Shown here: positions 1-7,602 of the stretch, piece by piece | Layout of the letters: each line of letters begins with the position of its first letter | Numbering within the stretch: the first letter of the stretch is position 1 | DNA from: Sphingomonas sp. | GTDB lineage: Bacteria; Pseudomonadota; Alphaproteobacteria; Sphingomonadales; Sphingomonadaceae | NCBI RefSeq assembly: GCF_019749955.1 | Contig: NZ_JAIEPC010000025.1 | Location: 1 to 64,000 of the forward strand | Length of the DNA: 64,000 nucleotides | Direction of reading: 5' to 3' | Notes under the pieces: generated by a model | Told to the model about the DNA's origin: nothing | What the model saw: the letters and a program-made list of their open reading frames with translations, nothing else | Databases searched by the model: none | Position numbers and translations under genes: made by a program

Positions 1-53
1 CCCGCGACCTTCGGTTTACAAAACCGCTGCTCTACCAGCTGAGCTAAACCGGC
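1..53 (-). tRNA. tRNA-Thr (TGT), 3' end cut by the window edge
   Basis: Read on the reverse strand from 53, the sequence starts with GCCGGTTTAGCTCAG (acceptor 5' strand plus D arm) and continues into an anticodon stem-loop with a seven-base loop centred on TGT, which reads Thr ACA codons. The T arm and acceptor 3' strand lie beyond position 1, so the gene is incomplete here. The identity follows from the anticodon. Confidence 0.93.
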
Positions 54-71
54 ATCCGCGCCCCAAATGCG

Positions 72-947
72 TCAGACGACGCCGAAGGTCCAGCCCTCTG
101 TGCGGGCAATTGCGGGCGTCAGCGCTAGCGGTGTCCAAAGGTCGCCCAAATCGGCGTGCCGCCGCAGCCACGCCGCGGTCAGCAAGGCGTCGCTGGCGTG
201 ATCGTCGATCGCACCAAATCCAGCGACGGGCGCACTCGCAATCGCAGGCGTGGCGAGCGCGGCATTTAATTCGGCGATCGTGCGCATCTTGCTGCGCCCG
301 CGCGCGCGTCCGGCGGCGATGGCGGCGAGGCTGGTGTAGATTTCGACCACCACCGATCCGCTGGCAGGCAGGGGGTCGAACGGCCATACCGGCAGTCGGT
401 CGCCCAGCCGGTGGAGCAAGCGCATGCCCGTCAGGCTCGACTTGCCGACTTGGGCGGCGCCGACGAGATTGAAGTTTGAATAGGGATTGAGGCCTTGTGC
501 CTGTTGCGCGACTTCGGTGATGCGCAGCCGCCCGCGCCCGCCACCAAAGGCTGCGCCTTCGCGCCCGCCGTGCCGCCGGAAGTGCGGCGCGGCATCGGGA
601 TGGTCGACGAAGCGTGATGCGGCTAGGTGCGGCTCGTCGGCGCACAGCCGCTCAACCAACGCCCAAAGCGCGCGGGCATCGGCTGGGCTCGCTTCCCATC
701 CGGGAAAATAGGCGCCTTGGTCCACGAAGGGCAGCGCTGGACCAAGATCGAAACCGACCAGCGAGTCGTCGGGCAGCGTCAGGGTCAGCCAGTCAAGCAC
801 CGCGCTGCGTGACCAATAGCGTTCGGGTGGCGGCACCAGCCGTGGGGCGACGTCCCCCGCCGCGCAGGTCGCCACCGCGATCCCGCGCTGGGTCGCCCCG
901 ACCGCGCCAGACCAGTCGATCGCCACGAAATGGCCAAAGCGGCTCAC
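72..947 (-). CDS. conserved hypothetical, possible RNase H-like (DUF429-type) protein
   Basis: 291 aa, cytoplasmic, with no signal peptide or membrane segment. The N-terminus carries the pattern FVAIDWSGA (about residues 7-15), with an early aspartate on a hydrophobic strand. This recalls the first strand of RNase H-like folds and the DUF429 group, but that link is only a motif impression. It is the last gene of a reverse-strand run and overlaps the upstream MmcQ/YjbR gene by 4 bp (ATGA), so the two are probably translated together. The stop lies 18 bp from the 5' end of the tRNA-Thr gene. The real substrate and reaction are unknown. Confidence 0.6.
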   Translation of the reverse strand: MSRFGHFVAIDWSGAVGATQRGIAVATCAAGDVAPRLVPPPERYWSRSAVLDWLTLTLPDDSLVGFDLGPALPFVDQGAYFPGWEASPADARALWALVERLCADEPHLAASRFVDHPDAAPHFRRHGGREGAAFGGGRGRLRITEVAQQAQGLNPYSNFNLVGAAQVGKSSLTGMRLLHRLGDRLPVWPFDPLPASGSVVVEIYTSLAAIAAGRARGRSKMRTIAELNAALATPAIASAPVAGFGAIDDHASDALLTAAWLRRHADLGDLWTPLALTPAIARTEGWTFGVV

Positions 948-1288
948 GCCTTCTTGCGCGCTTTCGCCTTCGGTTTTGCGGCCGCCTGATCATGCGCCAA
1001 TTCGATCATCGCGAGCACGCGCTGGGGATCGTCGCTGCCATAGCGGACCAGCACCGCGCCCCAGCCCTCATAATGCGGTGTCTGGTGATAGGTCGCCGGA
1101 TCGGTTTCCTTGAGCATCTCGATCGTGTCGGGGTCGAGGTGCAGGCAGAAGGAATCGGCCTCGCGCCCCGGCGACAGGAACGGGCGACCGTTGGGTGCGA
1201 TCTTCGCCGTCGGGCGCCCGTAATAGGGCTCGACGAAGGTATCGGGCAGCCGAAGTGCGGCGGCCAAGGTCTCATCCCAGTCGTTCAT
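944..1288 (-). CDS. MmcQ/YjbR family protein
   Basis: 114 aa, the usual size for the MmcQ/YjbR family, whose small single-domain members resemble a CyaY-like DNA-binding fold. The family pattern is visible: an acidic N-terminal helix, then PYYGRPTAKI, then a strand with SFCLHLDP, then HYEGWGAVLVRY, which matches the C-terminal strand-helix of the family. The tail is a Lys/Ala-rich extension (about residues 101-114) that could contact nucleic acid. The start overlaps the end of the serine hydrolase by 4 bp and its own end overlaps the next gene by 4 bp, indicating one operon. The biological role of the family is not established. Confidence 0.82.
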   Translation of the reverse strand: MNDWDETLAAALRLPDTFVEPYYGRPTAKIAPNGRPFLSPGREADSFCLHLDPDTIEMLKETDPATYHQTPHYEGWGAVLVRYGSDDPQRVLAMIELAHDQAAAKPKAKARKKA

Positions 1289-2646
1289 TTGACCTCCGCG
1301 AGAACATCGGCGGTGAATTTGGAGATGTCGAAACCACTACTCGCCGGGTCCTCGCCGCGCCGGACGATGACGATGCCCCGGCTCGGCACGATCACGACAT
1401 ATTGGCCGCGATTGCCGTTAGCAGAAAAAGTGTCGGCGGGGACGCCCGGCACCTTGTTCATCAGCCAGAAGGTCGCGCCATAGCCAACGCCGCTCGCCGG
1501 CTGCGGGCCGCTGGGCGTGGTGACATAGGTCCGCCAGCCCTCGGGCAGGATGCGTTCGCCGTTCCAGACGCCGTCGTCCAGATACAGCAGCCCGAACCGC
1601 GCGAGATCGCGCGCGGTCGTCCAGACCTGGCTCGACGAGATGTAATTGCCCTGCCAGTCGGTCTCGGCGACGGTGTGCTTCATCCCGATACGGTCGAACA
1701 ATGCGCGCGCCGGAAAGTCGCGGTGGCGTTCCTCGCTCAGTGCCGCCCGCAGCGTCAGCATCGCCAGCAAGATGTCGTTGTTGGCATAGCGGAAGCGCGT
1801 CCCCGGCTTGGCTTCGACCGGCCAATGGACGGTTTCCTCGGTCACGGCAGTGCCGCCGAAATAGACCGCATCGGTGCGATTACCCGCTGTGTCGCTGTGC
1901 AGCCCCGATGCCATGCGCATCAGATTGTCGAGCGTGATGTGGCGCCGCGCGTTGGCGAACGGCTCGGCATCCCATGCGGGAATCCGCACTTGCGCGTCGA
2001 TGCGGACCCGACCGTCCTTGACCGCGATACCGACCAGCGTGCCAGTGATGCTCTTGGCGACCGACCAGGTGCGTTGCGCGGTGAAGGGGCCGAACCCCTC
2101 GGCATAGCTCTCGGCAATCAGCCGCTTGCCGCGCAGTACCACGACTCCGGTGGTCTTGCCGCCATAGCCGCCTGCCAGTGCCTTGCCGACCGCCGGAATG
2201 GGGGGATAGGCCATGCGCGGGAGCGAGTCGCCGAGCGGCCACAGCGCCGGGTCGGCAGGGGCGGGACCGAGCTTGGCGTATACGGCGGTCACGGGCGGCG
2301 CGACTGCACCGATCGGCTCGTTGGTGCAGCCGGTGCCGGGGTGGAAGACGGCGCGGCGCGGCGGCAGCGCTGGATCGAAGGCGACGGTGACGGTGCCCGT
2401 GCGGGCATCGACCTTTGCCTCGAGCGTCGGCACGATCGCATCATATTCGGGATAAATCCCGCTCAGCTCATCCTTGGCGATCTGCGCTTCGGTGCGCCCG
2501 CCGATGAATATCGCGCTGCACGTGATCGCAGCCTTGTATCCGGCCGCAATCGCCAACGTGTAAGGAGCCGGCGCCTTGGCCTGTTGCGCGGCCAGCGGCG
2601 ACGCGATCAGCGCCGCCCCGAGGATCAAAAGTTCAGCCCTTGGCAC
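1285..2646 (-). CDS. exported serine hydrolase (class C beta-lactamase fold)
   Basis: 453 aa from a GTG start at 2646. That start is preferred over the upstream ATG at 2805 because GGGAGGAATT lies at ideal spacing in front of it and because translation from it opens with a signal peptide (LLILGAALIASPLAAQQ). The family's catalytic pattern is visible: S195-V-A-K198 and Y287-A-N289, as in beta-lactamase/esterase/D-aminopeptidase-like hydrolases. It is therefore probably periplasmic and acts through an acyl-serine. The substrate (beta-lactam, ester or peptide) cannot be told from sequence. The start lies inside the last 14 bp of rarA, so it is coupled to that gene. An N-terminal domain of about 130 residues precedes the hydrolase domain. 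Confidence 0.82.
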   Translation of the reverse strand: MPRAELLILGAALIASPLAAQQAKAPAPYTLAIAAGYKAAITCSAIFIGGRTEAQIAKDELSGIYPEYDAIVPTLEAKVDARTGTVTVAFDPALPPRRAVFHPGTGCTNEPIGAVAPPVTAVYAKLGPAPADPALWPLGDSLPRMAYPPIPAVGKALAGGYGGKTTGVVVLRGKRLIAESYAEGFGPFTAQRTWSVAKSITGTLVGIAVKDGRVRIDAQVRIPAWDAEPFANARRHITLDNLMRMASGLHSDTAGNRTDAVYFGGTAVTEETVHWPVEAKPGTRFRYANNDILLAMLTLRAALSEERHRDFPARALFDRIGMKHTVAETDWQGNYISSSQVWTTARDLARFGLLYLDDGVWNGERILPEGWRTYVTTPSGPQPASGVGYGATFWLMNKVPGVPADTFSANGNRGQYVVIVPSRGIVIVRRGEDPASSGFDISKFTADVLAEVK

Positions 2647-3946
2647 CCCGCAATTCCTCCCAATAAGCCAGCCGTTCGGCGATGCGCTTTTCGTGGCCGC
2701 GCCCGGTCGGCTGGTAAAAATCCTGCCGCGCCATTCCTTCGGGCCAATAGTCACTGCCCGAAAAACCGGTGTCGGTGTCGTGATCATAGGCATAGCCTTT
2801 GCCATAGCCGATGTCCTTCATCAGCTTGGTCGGCGCGTTGAGGATATGCGCGGGCGGCATCAGCGATCCGGTCTCACGCGCGCTCTTCCACGCGGCCTTC
2901 TGCGCCTTGTACACCGCATTCGATTTGGGCGCGGTCGCGAGGTAAAGGCACGCCTGCGCGATCGCCAATTCGCCTTCGGGCGAGCCGAGAAAGTCATAGG
3001 CATCCTTGGCCGCCAAGCATTGCACCAGCGCCTGCGGGTCGGCGAGGCCGATGTCCTCGCTCGCAAAACGCGTCAGGCGGCGAAGGACGTAGAGCGGTTC
3101 CTCGCCCGCCGTCAGCATCCGCGCGAGGTAATAGAGCGCGGCCTGCGGATCGCTCCCCCGCAGCGATTTGTGGAGCGCCGAGATGAGGTTGTAATGCCCC
3201 TCGCGATCCTTGTCGTACACCGCCACCCGCCGCTGGAGGAAGGCGCCGAGCGCGGCGGGGTCGAGCGGTTCGGGCAGGTCGACCGACCAGAGTGTCTCGG
3301 CCTGGTTGAGCAGGAAGCGCCCGTCGCCATCGGCGGATGCTACTAAAGCCGCGCGCGCATCGGGCGTGACGGGCAGGGGGCGGCCCTCAATCGCCTCGGC
3401 ACGGTCGATCAGCTCGGCCAGCGCGGTCGCGTCGAGCCGGTGGAGGATCAGCACCTGCGCGCGGCTGAGCAGCGCGGCGTTGAGTTCGAACGACGGATTT
3501 TCGGTAGTCGCACCGACCAAAGTTACCGTGCCGTCCTCGACATAAGGCAGGAAGCCATCCTGCTGCGCGCGATTGAAGCGGTGGATTTCGTCGACGAATA
3601 AAAGCGTACGCTTGCCCGCCCGCGCATGATCACGCGCCTCGGCAAAGGCCTTCTTCAGATCTGCCACGCCCGAGAACACCGCCGAGATCGCGGTGAAGCG
3701 CAGCCCGACCGCATCGGCAAGCAACCGCGCGATCGTCGTCTTGCCGGTGCCGGGCGGCCCCCACAGGATCATCGACGACAAGCGCCCAGCCGCCACCATC
3801 CGCCCGATTGCGCCCTCGGGGCCGGTCAGGTGCCCCTGACCAACCACCTCGCCGAGCGTGCGCGGGCGCAAGCGTTCAGCGAGCGGCGCATCGGCGGCGG
3901 GTGCCGTCGGGGTAGGGGGATCGGCAGGGCCGAAGAGGTCATCCAT
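2633..3946 (-). CDS. rarA: replication-associated recombination protein A (RarA/MgsA), AAA+ ATPase
   Basis: About 437 aa from ATG 3946 (MDDLFG...); ATG 3958 is a possible alternative, and the further upstream ATG at 4003 would add an atypical leader. RarA is a clamp-loader-like ATPase acting at stalled forks. Visible features are the N-terminal phrase LAERLRPRTLGEVVGQGHL, Walker A WGPPGTGKTT (about 63-71), Walker B LLFVDEIHRFN, sensor region VGATTENPSFELN, and the MgsA/RarA C-terminal domain with SALHKSLRGSDPQAALYYLARM and the end motif YWEELRG. The length matches the family. It is divergent from the padR-like gene and lies upstream of the serine hydrolase, which it overlaps by 14 bp. Confidence 0.95.
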   Translation of the reverse strand: MDDLFGPADPPTPTAPAADAPLAERLRPRTLGEVVGQGHLTGPEGAIGRMVAAGRLSSMILWGPPGTGKTTIARLLADAVGLRFTAISAVFSGVADLKKAFAEARDHARAGKRTLLFVDEIHRFNRAQQDGFLPYVEDGTVTLVGATTENPSFELNAALLSRAQVLILHRLDATALAELIDRAEAIEGRPLPVTPDARAALVASADGDGRFLLNQAETLWSVDLPEPLDPAALGAFLQRRVAVYDKDREGHYNLISALHKSLRGSDPQAALYYLARMLTAGEEPLYVLRRLTRFASEDIGLADPQALVQCLAAKDAYDFLGSPEGELAIAQACLYLATAPKSNAVYKAQKAAWKSARETGSLMPPAHILNAPTKLMKDIGYGKGYAYDHDTDTGFSGSDYWPEGMARQDFYQPTGRGHEKRIAERLAYWEELRGAKG

Positions 3947-4003
3947 CCGGGGCAACATAGGCGGCGCGGAAAAATTTGCAGCCCCGCTCTTGCAGAAGTC
4001 CAT

Positions 4004-4019
4004 CTATGATATATCTTAG
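4004..4019. promoter_or_regulatory. palindromic operator candidate between rarA and the PadR-like gene
   Basis: A 16-bp inverted repeat, CTATGATATATCTTAG, is symmetric except for one position pair, with a perfect GATATATC core. It lies 29 bp upstream of the regulator's ATG in the divergent intergenic region. PadR-family regulators commonly bind AT-rich palindromes in front of their own genes, so autoregulation is the obvious reading. The binding itself is inferred. Confidence 0.55.
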
Positions 4020-4047
4020 TGCCATCATGAACCATAAAGGAAGCAAC

Positions 4048-4644
4048 ATGCTTTACGCATTTCGCCACGGGGGCTGCGGCCCCGAAGGCCATCACATGGG
4101 CGGTCGCCGCGGCTCACGCCGTTGGGGCGGCTTCGAAGTCAGTTGGGAAGCCGGACCCGAAGTCGTCGGCGCGCGCGTCCGGCGTCGCGTGTTCGACGGC
4201 GGTGAACTCCGCCTCGTGCTGTTGAAGCTCATCGCCGATCAACCGCGCCACGGCTATGACCTGATCCGCGAGATCGAGGAGCTGACCGCAGGCGCCTATG
4301 CCCCGAGCCCCGGCATCGTCTACCCGACGCTGACCTTGCTCGACGACATGGGCTTGATCGAGGAACAACAGAGCGAAGGCGCCAAGAAGCAGTTCGCCGC
4401 GACCGAAGCAGGTCGCGCGCATCTCGCCGAGCGCGCCGAGGAAGTCGCCGCGCTGATCGCCAGACTGACCGAACTCGGCACCGAGCGGACGCGCACCGAA
4501 AGCGCGTCAGTCCGCCGCGCGATGGGCAATTTGCGCCATGTGCTGATGCACCAGCTGCGCGCGGGCGACGTCCCGACCGAAAAGCTGCACGCAATCGTCG
4601 CGCTGATCGACGAAGCCGCCCAGAAGATCGAGCGGCTCGATTAA
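4048..4644 (+). CDS. PadR-family transcriptional regulator, YqjI-like with His/Cys-rich N-terminus
   Basis: 198 aa from ATG 4048, chosen because AAAGGAAG precedes it; ATG 4027 is in frame but lacks a comparable site. Residues 1-30 are rich in His, Cys, Gly and Arg (FRHGGCGPEGHHMGG). The winged-helix domain follows with GELRLVLLKLIADQPRHGYDLIREIE and APSPGIVYPTLTLLDDMGLI, and a C-terminal dimerisation helix ends IVALIDEAAQKIERLD. This order and wording match E. coli YqjI, a nickel-responsive PadR regulator of iron homeostasis with a metal-binding N-terminal extension. A metal-sensing role is inferred from that extension. A palindrome lies just upstream. The regulated target is not obvious here. 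Confidence 0.86.
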   Translation: MLYAFRHGGCGPEGHHMGGRRGSRRWGGFEVSWEAGPEVVGARVRRRVFDGGELRLVLLKLIADQPRHGYDLIREIEELTAGAYAPSPGIVYPTLTLLDDMGLIEEQQSEGAKKQFAATEAGRAHLAERAEEVAALIARLTELGTERTRTESASVRRAMGNLRHVLMHQLRAGDVPTEKLHAIVALIDEAAQKIERLD

Positions 4645-4663
4645 TCCCGGCGGCGCGGCGGGG

Positions 4664-5812
4664 TCAGCGGCCGCGTCGCGCCAGCACGGCCAGATATTTG
4701 TCGATCACTTTCTGGTTGATCGCGTCCCAGCCATAGGCGCCCGCCTTGGCTTCGCCTGCGAGCCCGTCGGTATCGGCGAGATCGCGGTCCTCGGCATAGG
4801 CTTGCAACGCGTCGGCATAGCCGGGGATGTCGCTGGGGTCGACGATGCGGCCGTTCACGCCGTTTTCGATCAGGCTGGTCGCGCCGGTCGCATTGGCGGC
4901 GACGACGGGCACCGCGCAGGCCATCGCTTCGAGCGTCACATTGCCGAACGTCTCGGTGACGCTGGGGTTGAACAGCACATCCATCGACGCGACCGCGCGG
5001 CCCAGATCCGTGCCTTCCTGAAAGCCTGCGAACACCGCCGTGGGTACATGGCTGACGAACCAGTCGCGCGCGGGGCCTTCGCCGATCACCATCACCCGGT
5101 GCGGTACGCCGCGCCGCATCAACTCGCCGATGACGGCGGCAAACACGTCGAGTCCCTTTTCGAGCACCAGTCGGCCGAGAAAGCCGATCACGAATTCCTG
5201 ATCGCCAATGCCCAGCTCGCGTCGCCACGCCAGGCTGCGCGCCGAGGGGGTGAAGATCGTGCGATCGACCCCGCGCGACCAGATGCCGATGTCATGGTTC
5301 ATCCGCTGTTCGCGCAGAAGATCGACCATCGATTGCGACGGCGGCAGAATCGCGTCGCAGCGCCGGTAAAAGCGCCGCAACAGCGCGACGGCGGCGGGCT
5401 CCAGGAAGCCACCGCCATAATAGCGCAAATAGGTTTCGAACCGCGTGTGGACCGACGCGACCACCGGAATGTCGCGCCGCCGCGCCCAGCTAACCGCGCG
5501 GTGGCCGAGGATGTCGGGCGCCGACACATGCACCAGATTGGGCTTGAACGTATCGAGATCGGCGCGCAGCCGCTTTGGCAGGCCGATCGCCACGCGATAT
5601 TCGCTGCGGCCGGGGATCGCGAACGAGGGCGCGCTCACCAGATCGCCGGTCGGCTCAAACGCAGGCTTGGCGACCGTCGGCGCATAGACTCGCACGGCCG
5701 CGCCCTGTGACAGCAGATAGCCGACCAGCCGATTAAGTGCCTGAGTCGGTCCGTCGCGCACATAATTGTAATTGCCGCTGAACAGCGCGACGCGGAGTTC
5801 GGAAGTCATCAT
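4664..5812 (-). CDS. GT4-type glycosyltransferase
   Basis: 382 aa, GT-B fold, family GT4. The N-terminal Rossmann domain starts LRVALFSGNYNYVRDGPTQ and contains LVHVSAPDILG and VVASVHTRFETYLRYY, a pattern shared with diacylglycerol/phosphatidylinositol glycosyltransferases. The C-terminal nucleotide-sugar domain has FLGRLVLEKGLDVF, VMVIGEGPARDW, and the donor-site E-x7-E motif in SVTETFGNVTLEAMACAVPVV. It probably transfers a sugar to a membrane lipid or polysaccharide at the cytoplasmic face, possibly a glycosphingolipid or other glycolipid, but the acceptor is not determined. It is convergent with the padR-like gene and stands alone. Confidence 0.85.
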   Translation of the reverse strand: MMTSELRVALFSGNYNYVRDGPTQALNRLVGYLLSQGAAVRVYAPTVAKPAFEPTGDLVSAPSFAIPGRSEYRVAIGLPKRLRADLDTFKPNLVHVSAPDILGHRAVSWARRRDIPVVASVHTRFETYLRYYGGGFLEPAAVALLRRFYRRCDAILPPSQSMVDLLREQRMNHDIGIWSRGVDRTIFTPSARSLAWRRELGIGDQEFVIGFLGRLVLEKGLDVFAAVIGELMRRGVPHRVMVIGEGPARDWFVSHVPTAVFAGFQEGTDLGRAVASMDVLFNPSVTETFGNVTLEAMACAVPVVAANATGATSLIENGVNGRIVDPSDIPGYADALQAYAEDRDLADTDGLAGEAKAGAYGWDAINQKVIDKYLAVLARRGR

Positions 5813-5945
5813 CTAGGCGCGCCATAGCGGGGCGATTGGCAAAAGGGAATTGCGCCGCGTCAATCGACCAATCGCTCGGATTCGAATGGCGGCGGTCGTC
5901 CGCGCTCCCTATTTAGGCGGGAACCCCGGTTCAGGAGTCCGCATC

Positions 5946-6647
5946 ATGATCGACCCCGTCGCTTTCCCCGCCACCACGCGCTGGCCCGCCGCGCACCCCG
6001 ACCGGCTGCAATATTATGGCGTGCCGACGCCCAATGGCGTCAAGGTGTCGATCATGCTGGAGGAAACCGGGCTGCCTTATGAGGTGCATCTGGTCGATTT
6101 CGCGAAGAACGACCAGAAATCACCTGAGTATCTGGCGCTCAACCCGAACGGCAAGATCCCGGCGATCCTCGATCCGGCGGGGCCGGGCGGCGCACCGCTT
6201 GCCTTGTTCGAGAGCGGGGCGATTTTGCTCTATCTGGCCGATAAGACCGGGCTGTTCATGCCGCCGGGCGCAGCCGAACGCTGGCAGACGATCCAATGGG
6301 TGATGTTCCAGATGGGCGGCGTCGGGCCGATGTTCGGCCAGCTTGGCTTCTTCACCAAATTCGCCGGCAAGGACTATGAGGACAAGCGCCCGCGCGACCG
6401 CTATCTCGACGAAACAAAGCGGCTGCTCGGGGTGATGGATGTGGCGCTGACGGGGCGCGACTGGTTCATGGGCGATTATTCGATTGCCGACATCTCGATG
6501 CTGGGGTGGGTCAACGGGCTGGTGAATTTCTACGGCAATGGCCCACTGGTCGGGTTCGACGACTTCGCCAACGTGAAGGCATGGCTCGCGCGCGGGCTGG
6601 AGCGGCCGGCGGTACAGCGGGGGTTGGCGATTCCGGCGCGGGGTTGA
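5946..6647 (+). CDS. glutathione S-transferase family protein, Ure2p/YfcG (Nu) type
   Basis: 233 aa from ATG 5946, preceded by CAGGAG; the ORF extends upstream but that part has no family likeness. The thioredoxin-like domain (about 20-110) begins LQYYGVPTPNGVKVSIMLEETGLPYEVHLVDF, contains the cis-proline region LNPNGKIPAIL and the glutathione-gamma-glutamyl contact FESGAILLYLADKTG. The helical C-terminal domain follows with YSIADISMLGW. The TPNG phrase is typical of the Nu-class/YghU-YfcG group, which reduces disulfides or peroxides with glutathione. It is a single gene with no clear operon partner. Confidence 0.88.
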   Translation: MIDPVAFPATTRWPAAHPDRLQYYGVPTPNGVKVSIMLEETGLPYEVHLVDFAKNDQKSPEYLALNPNGKIPAILDPAGPGGAPLALFESGAILLYLADKTGLFMPPGAAERWQTIQWVMFQMGGVGPMFGQLGFFTKFAGKDYEDKRPRDRYLDETKRLLGVMDVALTGRDWFMGDYSIADISMLGWVNGLVNFYGNGPLVGFDDFANVKAWLARGLERPAVQRGLAIPARG

Positions 6648-6702
6648 GGGTAGAAGTAATCGCGTCGGCAGTGTATGTGTTTTTCCCAAGGGAGCGTTGA
6701 TG

Positions 6703-6927
6703 ATGGCGAAGAACGGGCAGCATGTTGTGCCAAGTTCAAATGGTTGGAGCGTGAAGCGTGCCGGTGCAATGCGGGCAAGTGGAGTCTATGCCACGCAGTC
6801 TGAAGCCATTGACGCTGCAACGCGAATCGCACGAAATCAAAAAACTGAATTATACGTCCATGGCCGCGACGGGCGAATTCGGGAGCGAAATTCTTACGGG
6901 AATGATCCGTTTCCGCCGAAGGGGTGA
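6703..6927 (+). CDS. DUF2188 domain protein
   Basis: 74 aa from ATG 6703 (ATG 6700 is adjacent); AAGGGAG lies 8 bp upstream. The whole protein is one DUF2188 unit: a strand with HVVPSSNGWSVKRAGA, a helix with ATQSEAIDAATRIARNQ, a strand with TELYVHGRDGRIRE, and the family's ending YGNDPFPPKG. The function of DUF2188 is unknown. The GTG start of the next gene overlaps its stop by 4 bp, so the two are co-translated. Base composition is clearly lower in GC than the flanking GST and radA genes, which suggests the pair arrived together. Confidence 0.85.
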   Translation: MAKNGQHVVPSSNGWSVKRAGAMRASGVYATQSEAIDAATRIARNQKTELYVHGRDGRIRERNSYGNDPFPPKG

Positions 6928-7562
6928 AATTGCCCAACTTTGAGCAATCGGTCTTCATTAACTGCCCTTTCGATGACGGTTTTGCGCCGATACTGCAGGC
7001 AGTGTCTTTTTGCGTGACGCTGCTCGGCTTTGTGCCAAGATTAGCGCCCGAGAACGCGGATAATGCGGAATCGCGCCTCGACCGCATTGTCGAACTCGTC
7101 CGGACCTCGAAATACGGTATTCACGACCTCAGCCGATGCAAGGCTACGGTTGTTGGCGAATATGCAAGAATGAACATGCCATTCGAGCTCGGCCTGGATT
7201 TCGCGTGCCGCAAGTTCGGCGTTGCTCAGCTCGCGTCCAAAGCTATCTTGGTGCTGGAAGCTGAGCGATATGAGTACCAGAAGACACTTTCTGATATTTC
7301 GGGGTGGGATATTCGTAGTCATCGGGGGGAGTGGCAGCGAGCGTTGGCTCACACTCGAGCGTGGCTCGTTGCAAGCGCGGGGGCGCCTGGGTTAGGAATC
7401 TCCAAAATTCAGAGCAAATATTTCGACTTTCAGGAATGGTATTACGAACGCGAGCTGGCGGCAGGCTCATCCGAGGCAGACATCCAGGAATATCCAAATA
7501 CAGAGGTGCTTAGGGCGATGTCTGAGTGGGTGGCATTAGGGCAACCACCGACGTTCGATTAA
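6924..7562 (+). CDS. FINCPFDD-motif protein, unknown function (Rossmann/TIR-like guess)
   Basis: 212 aa from a GTG that overlaps the DUF2188 stop. It begins with SVFINCPFDDGFAPILQA (motif at about residues 11-18), followed by FVPRLAPENADNAESRLDRIVELV, KYGIHDLSR, MPFELGLDFA and ERYEYQKTLSDISGWDI. These phrases belong to a scattered family annotated only as hypothetical. Its alternation of hydrophobic strands and helices, with polar residues at strand ends, resembles a Rossmann-like fold of the TIR or nucleoside-deoxyribosyltransferase kind; this is inference. Lower GC and an unusual pairing with DUF2188 point to an accessory, possibly defence-related gene. No membrane segment or signal peptide is visible. 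Confidence 0.7.
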   Translation: MKLPNFEQSVFINCPFDDGFAPILQAVSFCVTLLGFVPRLAPENADNAESRLDRIVELVRTSKYGIHDLSRCKATVVGEYARMNMPFELGLDFACRKFGVAQLASKAILVLEAERYEYQKTLSDISGWDIRSHRGEWQRALAHTRAWLVASAGAPGLGISKIQSKYFDFQEWYYERELAAGSSEADIQEYPNTEVLRAMSEWVALGQPPTFD

Positions 7563-7602
7563 CGTTGTTCCCTTCCCGTTCCACCTCTGCTAATCCGGCT
7601 GC

